A DNA stretch of 11,081 nucleotides from positions 1-11,081 of the forward strand of contig JAJRTI010000080.1 in NCBI GenBank assembly GCA_024278415.1, written 5' to 3'. The position numbers and the translations under genes are program-made. Below, piece after piece: positions 7,001 to 11,081 of the stretch (position 1 is its first letter; each line of letters starts with the position of its first letter). The DNA is from Planctomycetota bacterium. GTDB taxonomy: Bacteria; Planctomycetota; Brocadiia; JAJRTI01. The notes below the pieces were generated by a model. It was not told the DNA's origin, searched no databases, and saw nothing but the letters and a program-made list of their open reading frames with translations.

Positions 7001-9569
7001 CGATCCATTGGGCCACTCGACTTACTTCGAATACGACGAGGCGGGCAACACGACCTCGATTGTCGACGCGCTGGGGCACGAAGCGTCATTCGAGTACGAT
7101 TCCCGCGATTGGCTTGCCTGCGCGCTCGATCCGCTTGGTGCGGCCACGTACTTCGAGCACGACGAGTTCGGCAACCGTACGTGCACGCTCGACGCACGAG
7201 GGAACGCCACGTACTACCAATACGACGGCGTCTCACGGCTCACGGCCATCACCGACACGCTGGGCCAGACGGAGTACTTCGCGTACGACGAAACGGGCAA
7301 CCTGGTCCGCTCCGACAGCGCGGACGGCCAGTCCACGTACCACGCGTACGACGCCGCGGGCCGGCGCACGACCGTGTCCTACCCCGACGGCGTGGAGCAC
7401 ACGTTCCAATACGACGATCTGTCGGACCTGACACTGGTCAGCGAGGCCCGTGGCGACACGGCCTTCACATACGACGCACTGCGCCGTCTGGCCGGCGAGA
7501 AGTTCGCAGACGCGGCCGAAAACGACGTGACGCACGCGTACGACGCCGCGAGCCGGCGCGTTCAGGTCGGGTCGCCGGCAGGCTGGCCGTACTACGTGTA
7601 CGACGAGGCCAGCCGGCTCGTGCGCATCGAGAACATGGGCGGCGCGTACGGCGACAGTTCGTACGGCGTCGAGGGCGGCTTCGGCGTCACGTGCTACCAG
7701 TCCGACGCCGACGGCAACGTCGCGCTCAGAACACTCGGCAACGGATGCTACACGTACTACGCGTACGACTCGGCCAACCGCGTCGAGCAGATCCTGCACT
7801 GCCTGCCCGACGGGTCACCGCTGGCCTACTTCATCTACGACTACGACGACGCGGCTCGGATCACCTCCATCACCCGCGAAGACGGGAAGGTGGTGAGCTA
7901 CAGCTACGACGATGGGGACAGGCTGACGGCCGAGGACTGGCAGGACTCGTCCGGGGGCAGCATCTACGCGTTCGAGTGGGAGTACGACGACACCGGCAAC
8001 CGCACGTATCAAAAGCGGGGCGACGATGAAACCTACTACGAGTACGACGCGTCCAATCAACTGACGCAGCAGCACGAGTTGGCTGGTGACGCGTGGACGT
8101 ACTTCGGGTATGATGCTCGAGGCAACTGCGCCTATGAGCAGGCACCGGACGGTGTGACATACTTCGGGTATAGCCCGACGAACCTTGTCACGTCGATCAC
8201 GTACAAGGACGGCACACCGAACTACTTCTACTACGACGGCCTGCTGCGCCGGTATGCGATCGAGGACAGCAACGGCCTGTCGTATTTCACGTGGGATGGG
8301 AATGGCATGAACCTGCTCGCCGAACGCGACGCAGACGGGACAGTCACCGCGGGCTACACCCACGGCCCCGCGCCTATCGACGGCATCGGGAGTCTCGTCG
8401 CGGCGAAGAAGACATCGGGTGCGACGACGGAATACCAGTATCCCGCCATGGACCACCGCGGCACGGTCGTGCGGCTGACGGACGACTCCGGCAACGTGGC
8501 CGCGTACTACGAGTACGACGCTTGGGGCGAACCGCTGCGCGAGGACGAGACCTCCCTCGCCCTGCCCAACCGCTCCCGCTACCAGAGCAACTGGCTCGTG
8601 CTCAAGGACTCCAACGGAGAACTCTACCTCTCCCCAACCCGCGTCTACCACGCAGAGCTGGGGAGGCTCTTGTCCAGAGACCAGCTCGCACAAGATGGAG
8701 ACTACCTGTACGCTGCTGCGTCTCCGCCCCAGAGCGTCGATCCAGATGGTGGTGACGAGATCACAACGCTGCGTCGGCTCCTCCAGATAGCCAAAGAGGA
8801 CTTCCGACATCTCAGGGCAGATGATCGCCAGACCAGGATGGCAGCTTACCGCGAGATCGAGCGGCTTGCGTACGAACTCAGAACCGCCACGGAGACCATC
8901 AGGCGCATTGAGGCTTTCCATGACGAAAGGCTCCGGGAAGCGCTCCGACGTGGTACCGAAGAAGCCTGGGCGGAGAGGCACCACGGTACGCAGCCGAGGG
9001 CGCCAGAACTCCGGGCTGTCCCGGCCGATCGCCGATGCACTGTCTGGTGCAAGAGGCCATTCTGGGATGCCTACGGTTACGAGTCGCGCATGGACTGTGC
9101 AGAGGCACTCTCAGGTGTCGACCCCGGAAACGAGTTCCTCAAGGCACTCACCGGGCTCGGCACCGATGATCTCGACGAGATCCTGACTTCGTTCACCGTC
9201 GGGGACATGCTCACCGGGTCGAGAATGCAACGTGGGCTCGCGCAAGCAGAGAGAGGATTCCGTAAGGTGGCGTCTGGCGTGGTCTGCGGGAAAGGCGCTA
9301 GCATGTCCAAGGGGGCTATGTCCGTTGCCCTCAAACTGGGGGCCGGGGCGAGAGGGGGGCGCTTCATCCTGGGGATAGCGGGGCCGATCATCAGTATCGC
9401 TTCGCTAGCAGCCAAGATCCCAACATCATATAGGCATGGGTCGGCCTGGGCGACATGCGGACAGACGGTCTGGGTCGAGGAAGAGCATACCGGCAAGAGC
9501 GCCCTCGGATGCTGGGTGAGTCCCCCATGGGGGGCTCACATCAAGCCTCGATGGCCTCTGAAGAGGTAA
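4029..9569 (+). CDS. Giant Rhs/YD-repeat protein, polymorphic-toxin architecture (1846 aa)
   Basis: The start is ATG 4029, preceded by GAGGAG (4015-4020). The frame also opens at ATG 3912, overlapping the upstream stop, but that has no ribosome site and gives a low-complexity extension. Residues 1-155 form an N-terminal plug: SCNSCPD, then DPVMGNVNIAIGYRLPTRGE...LMLYYNS, matching the pre-repeat region of Rhs proteins (DUF6531-like). About 60 YD units of roughly 21 residues (TYYAYDxxGxxxxxTDPLGN) fill 156-1500; in known structures these wind into a hollow cocoon. The core has MDHRGTVVRLTDDSGNVAAY, YEYDAWGEPL, GRLLSRD and SPPQSVDPDG, ending at 1574. DPDGG replaces the usual DPxGL at the autocleavage site. 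A 272-residue variable C-terminal domain follows. There is no PAAR, signal peptide or VgrG, so the export route is not shown. The gene follows the Cys-rich ORF and converges with a membrane-protein gene. The Rhs assignment is firm; toxin function is inferred. Confidence 0.93.
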   Translation: MNSPNSCNSCPDVYIDPVMGNVNIAIGYRLPTRGEPLDLMLYYNSFPLLETKADYTPLLGSYWTSPFTRRVKTGFDDAGDPYQAVLVDASSGERGYVENPNQGEPTFLHPPGAYSAFDDDDEDPDIFWETSPQGHQVMYRASSSNPNLPYDARMEYEQDRHGNVTYYAYDASNRLVQVLDPSDRAVYFEYNSDGRITYFTDWAGRTTHLSYDGDWIESIAGPDGCVTRFDALQDGGVAVTDPEGNVTYFEGHPRVQAHTKLGVGAARYTHHPAYFASEGLTQYEDFEGNMTYYRYHHLDRQSESVTDPLGNVTHFRFGRTNRAGTDPNDGYEVGTNRIEQYEDADGNLTAMDYSSGQLASEAAPTGARSYSYSPSGGLASETTRLGLTTSYTVNAAGDATSKTDPLGRLTYFGYDEHGLMTVERSPRGATTYHAYDDYGNILAVEDPLSRTTYYDYNAAGDAIAATSPSGHTTYYEYDPRSRVTKSTDPAGHAQEFGYDGNGNLTVAIDEAQQATYYAYSSQRLLASETGPLGYATYYHYNGNDDRIRVVDPLGRETYFHYDAARRYVATTDPAGNKTRFDYDARDNMIEETDARGCRTYFIYDSMNRRVAEIDALGHTTYFNYFADDCLGKVMDALERETFYGYDNACQLIGVIDPLGHTTYYAYDDDGNRVAETNPRGDTTYYVYDLAGQLAASQDAQGHTISYAYNDDGDLTTVTDAKGNAASFQYDEAGRQTAATDPLGNTAYFAYDVRGNRVAATNPRGYTTYYAYDAAGQQTSVTDAAGNIAYFQYNAVGAQVTLVDAKGGVTYMDYDLLDQAVGVTDPLGNATGYTYDDVGNLTQVTDARGNDWRFAYDALGRQTTATDPLDSASSQVYDAVGNAIQHIDALGRITYFSYDDGDRLVALKDAMDGLTYFSYDENGNATVVEDPMGNGTYFQFDGDGLRTAVEDALGNAASFAYDDNHNMAAATDARGNTTHFGYDDAKRLESVSDPLGHSTYFEYDEAGNTTSIVDALGHEASFEYDSRDWLACALDPLGAATYFEHDEFGNRTCTLDARGNATYYQYDGVSRLTAITDTLGQTEYFAYDETGNLVRSDSADGQSTYHAYDAAGRRTTVSYPDGVEHTFQYDDLSDLTLVSEARGDTAFTYDALRRLAGEKFADAAENDVTHAYDAASRRVQVGSPAGWPYYVYDEASRLVRIENMGGAYGDSSYGVEGGFGVTCYQSDADGNVALRTLGNGCYTYYAYDSANRVEQILHCLPDGSPLAYFIYDYDDAARITSITREDGKVVSYSYDDGDRLTAEDWQDSSGGSIYAFEWEYDDTGNRTYQKRGDDETYYEYDASNQLTQQHELAGDAWTYFGYDARGNCAYEQAPDGVTYFGYSPTNLVTSITYKDGTPNYFYYDGLLRRYAIEDSNGLSYFTWDGNGMNLLAERDADGTVTAGYTHGPAPIDGIGSLVAAKKTSGATTEYQYPAMDHRGTVVRLTDDSGNVAAYYEYDAWGEPLREDETSLALPNRSRYQSNWLVLKDSNGELYLSPTRVYHAELGRLLSRDQLAQDGDYLYAAASPPQSVDPDGGDEITTLRRLLQIAKEDFRHLRADDRQTRMAAYREIERLAYELRTATETIRRIEAFHDERLREALRRGTEEAWAERHHGTQPRAPELRAVPADRRCTVWCKRPFWDAYGYESRMDCAEALSGVDPGNEFLKALTGLGTDDLDEILTSFTVGDMLTGSRMQRGLAQAERGFRKVASGVVCGKGASMSKGAMSVALKLGAGARGGRFILGIAGPIISIASLAAKIPTSYRHGSAWATCGQTVWVEEEHTGKSALGCWVSPPWGAHIKPRWPLKR
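6009..6512 (+). repeat. Higher-order tandem repeat inside rhs: two blocks of four YD units (2 x 252 bp)
   Basis: Block 1 (6009-6260) and block 2 (6261-6512) are each exactly 252 bp, or four 21-residue units, and match unit by unit. Units 1 share YDxxGNRVAxTNPRG, the only TNPRG sites I see in the protein. Units 2 share TTYYxYDxAGQ, units 3 end in DAKG, and units 4 end in TDPLGN. This points to a duplication of a four-unit block within the older single-unit array. Confidence 0.6.
8751..9566 (+). other. Variable C-terminal (cargo/toxin-tip) domain of the Rhs protein
   Basis: Residues 1575-1846 follow the DPDG core end. First comes a charged, helix-prone stretch (about 1578-1650, with RLLQIAKEDF and YREIERLAYELRTA) that could be a coiled coil. 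Next is a Cys/aromatic segment with C1670, C1674 and C1690 (CTVWCKRPFWDAYGYES). Then a Gly-rich approach leads into a hydrophobic segment at about 1779-1795 (FILGIAGPIISIASLAA), and the domain ends in a Trp-containing tail (WVSPPWG). I recognise no nuclease, deaminase, ADP-ribosyltransferase or peptidase motif. The single hydrophobic helix would fit a membrane-active tip, but that is inference. In Rhs proteins this region is the exchangeable effector. Confidence 0.6.
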
Positions 9570-9730
9570 GCAGTTGGGCCAAACCGGCCACTCATGGGCC
9601 TCCGGGGGGGTGGCGCAAGGATGTTGCGGCTGTGTTCCCTGCTCAGCACGAGATCGGAAGTGATTCTGATTGCTCCTTTGGGTGCTGATCCAGCGTGGCA
9701 GCTCCTGCACGACTGCAGGCCAATTGGCCC
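9570..9730 (+). other. Short gap between convergent genes, with palindromes
   Basis: This 161-bp gap separates the rhs stop from the stop of the minus-strand membrane-protein gene. It holds no supported gene. The only overlapping plus-strand ORF (9455-9688) lacks a ribosome site. GGCC...GGCC pairs occur near 9580-9592, and the strongest structures are at 9704-9729. No same-strand immunity gene fits here. Confidence 0.6.
9704..9729. terminator. Candidate bidirectional terminator region between convergent genes
   Basis: CCTGCA (9704-9709), CGAC loop, TGCAGG (9714-9719) forms a perfect hairpin. It overlaps a perfect 12-bp palindrome GGCCAATTGGCC (9718-9729). It sits just past the stop of the minus-strand gene (9731-9733) and 135 bp past the rhs stop. 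T-runs are lacking, so termination by this element is only plausible. Confidence 0.35.
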
Positions 9731-10474
9731 TTAGTCCTCGGTGTCCTTCAACGCTCTGAACGGCTCATCTGGGTCGAAGAGGGCTATCACCACCCGAGAG
9801 TGTGGGAACACAGTCTCCTGGAGTGCATCTCGTAGCTGGCGCATGAACTGCGGGAGGCCGGTGTCCGCCATTGCCGCCTCAGCATTCACCCACAATGTGA
9901 CAATGTACTGCCTTCCCATCCAGTCCACCTGGACCACTGCATCCCGCCCCTGGAACCACCCCGCACGTTGGAGTACCTTACCGACAGAGACGGCCTGGCT
10001 GCGGCTCACTCCCCTGCCGTAGACGATCGTGTTACCGTCAACGTCGAGGCGCTCTGGTTCGTAGCATATAGCAATCGCGACGGTGGGGACAAGCACGACA
10101 CATGCAAGCCCCAACAGCCCCACAGCGATTGCGGGCCAAGTTGGCGCCACCCGGCCTCCGAGCGCTCGGTGCTGTTTGATAATCGGACCCAGACAGCGTC
10201 CGCTGAGGAGCGAAACGACGCCAAGCGTGGCCACGTTGACGGCAATCCCCATTCCCCGGCCATAGAGGAATCCAGCGGTACAAAGCCCACTTGAGCCTAT
10301 GAGCCCCCCGAAAGCCCACCAGAAAGCCGCTCTACGCCGGCCCAGCCGGATGAAGTTCCACGAGACAAGGGCTGTGCCTCCGATGGGTGTCCCAAGGAAG
10401 GCTGCAAGGACAACCTGCGGCACGGTGAATAATCTGACAGGCGGGGGGGCTGCCTTGGAATCGATTGGCACCAT
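9731..10474 (-). CDS. Membrane protein with soluble C-terminal domain, function unknown
   Basis: This 247-residue ORF starts at the minus-strand ATG 10474-10472, preceded by AGGGAG about 6 nt upstream. Four membrane spans are likely at about 18-40, 50-71, 75-92 and 114-137, followed by a soluble domain (138-247). The opening FTVPQVVLAAFLGTPIGG...SWNFIRLGR resembles a widespread family of uncharacterised bacterial membrane proteins that begin TPxQVxxAxFLGxPxAG...NYxxLG. The soluble tail (VSRSQAVSVGKVLQRAGWF...FPHSRVVIALFDPDEPFRAL) also fits the tails of that family as I remember them; a search would be needed to confirm it. The gene converges on rhs and has its own promoter and a structured leader. 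It is the closest gene to the Rhs effector tip. A role as immunity protein is possible, although immunity genes normally follow on the same strand. Confidence 0.82.
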   Translation of the reverse strand: MVPIDSKAAPPPVRLFTVPQVVLAAFLGTPIGGTALVSWNFIRLGRRRAAFWWAFGGLIGSSGLCTAGFLYGRGMGIAVNVATLGVVSLLSGRCLGPIIKQHRALGGRVAPTWPAIAVGLLGLACVVLVPTVAIAICYEPERLDVDGNTIVYGRGVSRSQAVSVGKVLQRAGWFQGRDAVVQVDWMGRQYIVTLWVNAEAAMADTGLPQFMRQLRDALQETVFPHSRVVIALFDPDEPFRALKDTED

Positions 10475-10546
10475 CGCTTCTCCCTATGAGCTGTGTTCCT
10501 GGTCATGTCCGCACATCTCAGAACCTCGGGATCAGTCGCCGAGCAC

Positions 10547-10597
10547 AGCCGACTCGCGAGACTTCGGTCGGCTCAACCCGAACTCGCATCGACGAGT
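10547..10597 (-). promoter_or_regulatory. Two hairpins in the leader of the minus-strand membrane-protein gene
   Basis: AGCCGAC (10547-10553) pairs with GTCGGCT (10567-10573), a 7-bp stem with a 13-nt loop. ACTCG (10582-10586) pairs with CGAGT (10593-10597), a 5-bp stem with a 6-nt loop. Both lie between the proposed transcription start (about 10602) and the ATG at 10474, in a leader of about 128 nt. Confidence 0.4.
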
Positions 10598-10608
10598 CCA
10601 ACGTTAGC

Positions 10609-10637
10609 ATTATGAGGCCAAGACAGCAAGTCTTCAA
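10609..10637 (-). promoter_or_regulatory. Sigma-70-type promoter for the minus-strand membrane-protein gene
   Basis: On the minus strand, TTGAAG (10637-10632) and CATAAT (10614-10609) are separated by exactly 17 nt. The -35 matches the consensus at four of six bases, the -10 at five of six. The predicted start lies about 128 nt upstream of the ATG. It overlaps the approach to the plus-strand YD remnant, which suggests that remnant is not under selection to be expressed. Confidence 0.5.
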
Positions 10638-10649
10638 GTTCGCAGGCTG

Positions 10650-10830
10650 TGGTCGTGACGAAAGGGAGGCCATGTACTGCGGGTACGACGCCGCGGACCG
10701 GCTCACGGCCGAGACCTGGACCGCTTCGGACGAGTCTACGCTCCACGCGTTCGAGTGGGCGTACGACGACGTGGGCAACCGCAGGGCCTCGTTGCTGACG
10801 ACGTCACGATGGTCTACGTGCACGTAAGGT
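10650..10830 (+). pseudogene. Decayed YD-repeat (Rhs) fragment, downstream copy
   Basis: The plus frame encodes MYCGYDAADRLTAETW, followed by ESTLHAFEWAYDDVGNR. This matches the intact Rhs protein segment SYSYDDGDRLTAEDW...SIYAFEWEYDDTGNR (about 7890-8000) in order and spacing. It is a distinctive part of the protein, so the register is reliable. After GNR the frame runs to a stop at 10825-10827, but shifting by one base restores ADDVTMVYVHV, which matches GDDETYYEYDA of the intact gene. The fragment is therefore frameshifted. It lacks a plug, a core and a C-terminal tip. Beyond 10830 only a faint echo (RDADGIDG near 10880-10905, compare ERDADG...IDGIGS) remains. It is truncated upstream as well and is not functional. 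Confidence 0.8.
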
Positions 10831-10940
10831 GATGCAGACGAGCCGAAGGCCGTGGGCCAGCCGGTGAGGATGCTGTCTCATCCGCGACGCGGACGGCATC
10901 GACGGGTCATGAGTTTCGTCGTTCAGTTCCGTAGACCCAA
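10831..10940 (+). other. Degenerate sequence between the YD remnant and the IS end
   Basis: These 110 bp contain no supported gene. One frame shows a short RDADGIDG string similar to the distal part of the intact rhs gene, so this may be the last trace of the same remnant before the IS insertion point. Confidence 0.35.
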
Positions 10941-10967
10941 TGTAGTGTTTCAGCGCAAGTGGCACAA
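10939..10967 (-). promoter_or_regulatory. Candidate inward hybrid promoter at the right IS boundary
   Basis: This is the mirror image of the left IS-end promoter: TTGTGC inside the IS (10967-10962), a 17-nt spacer, then TACATT (10944-10939) across the junction. The -10 matches at four of six bases, so it is weaker than at the left end. It would read toward the minus-strand membrane-protein gene. Confidence 0.25.
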
Positions 10968-11081
10968 ACGGGAAGTTAGTCAGGGATCTCCTCTGGAGGA
11001 TGTTACAATGGCTCCAGAAAGGAGAAGAAGCCATGTCTCAGAAGCGACGTCGTTGGTCGGCCCAAGACAAGCTGCGCATCG
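10941..11081 (+). mobile_element. Right-hand copy of the IS3-like insertion sequence, 5' end only
   Basis: This is the exact reverse complement of bases 1-141. It begins with TGTAGTGTTTCAG at 10941 and reads into a transposase start at 11033. The element continues off the right edge. Together with the left copy it brackets 10,799 bp with inverted IS copies whose transposase genes point outward. The abrupt loss of identity at 10940/10941 marks the IS boundary. Confidence 0.8.
11033..11081 (+). CDS. IS3-like transposase OrfA, N-terminal 16 residues (runs off the right edge)
   Basis: ATG 11033 follows AAAGGAGA (11018-11025) and encodes MSQKRRRWSAQDKLRI, identical to the left copy. An ATG at 11008 in another frame has a poorer context and gives no transposase-like sequence. 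Only the beginning of the helix-turn-helix domain is visible. Confidence 0.7.
   Translation, partial: MSQKRRRWSAQDKLRI

Noticed and set aside
4495..8530. Regularly spaced repeats suggestive of a CRISPR-like array
   Set aside because: The 63-bp period is the in-frame 21-residue YD unit, with divergent copies and no constant repeat plus unique spacer pattern.
9455..9688. Small plus-strand ORF at the end of rhs as an immunity gene
   Set aside because: It overlaps the rhs end in another frame, lacks a ribosome site, and its composition looks random.

Overview
This is an 11.1 kb, GC-rich bacterial accessory region. It is dominated by one giant Rhs/YD-repeat gene. The taxon cannot be fixed from the sequence. 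The repeat style (units of the TYFEYDAxGN / TDPLGN type), high GC and lack of T6SS or PAAR partners resemble Rhs proteins of environmental lineages such as Planctomycetota or Hydrogenedentota, but that is only an impression. Both ends are the same 141-bp sequence in opposite orientation. It carries a TG-terminated insertion-sequence end and the first 16 codons of an IS3-like transposase reading out of the window, so the 10.8 kb in between is bracketed by inverted IS copies. The length of exactly 141 bp also suggests a contig that stops where an assembly graph branches into a multicopy IS.

Layout, left to right: IS end (reads left); a six-helix membrane protein (230-871, +) behind a strong Shine-Dalgarno; a decayed YD-repeat fragment (about 912-1223, +); 507 bp without a convincing gene; a radical SAM protein with a partial SPASM domain (1731-2807, +); a 514-bp intergenic region packed with perfect hairpins, one of them terminator-like; a 197-residue protein with a Pro/Cys-rich N-terminus (3322-3915, +); a 113-bp gap containing a 10-bp-stem hairpin just ahead of the next ribosome site; the 1846-residue Rhs protein (4029-9569, +); palindromes between convergent genes; a four-helix membrane protein with a soluble tail (9731-10474, -) with its own recognisable promoter; a second decayed YD fragment (about 10650-10830, +); and the right IS end (reads right).

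How the parts may work together (inference): the Rhs protein has the architecture of a polymorphic-toxin shell, with an N-terminal plug, about 60 YD units, a core ending at DPDG and a 272-residue variable C-terminal domain with one hydrophobic segment. No same-strand immunity gene follows it. The nearest partner is the convergent membrane protein. The radical SAM enzyme and the Cys-rich protein upstream may form a modifying pair, possibly acting with the Rhs protein. The two YD fragments flank this block in the same orientation and could be the halves of an older rhs copy. The arrangement is mirror-like: each IS end faces inward toward a membrane-protein gene that reads inward.
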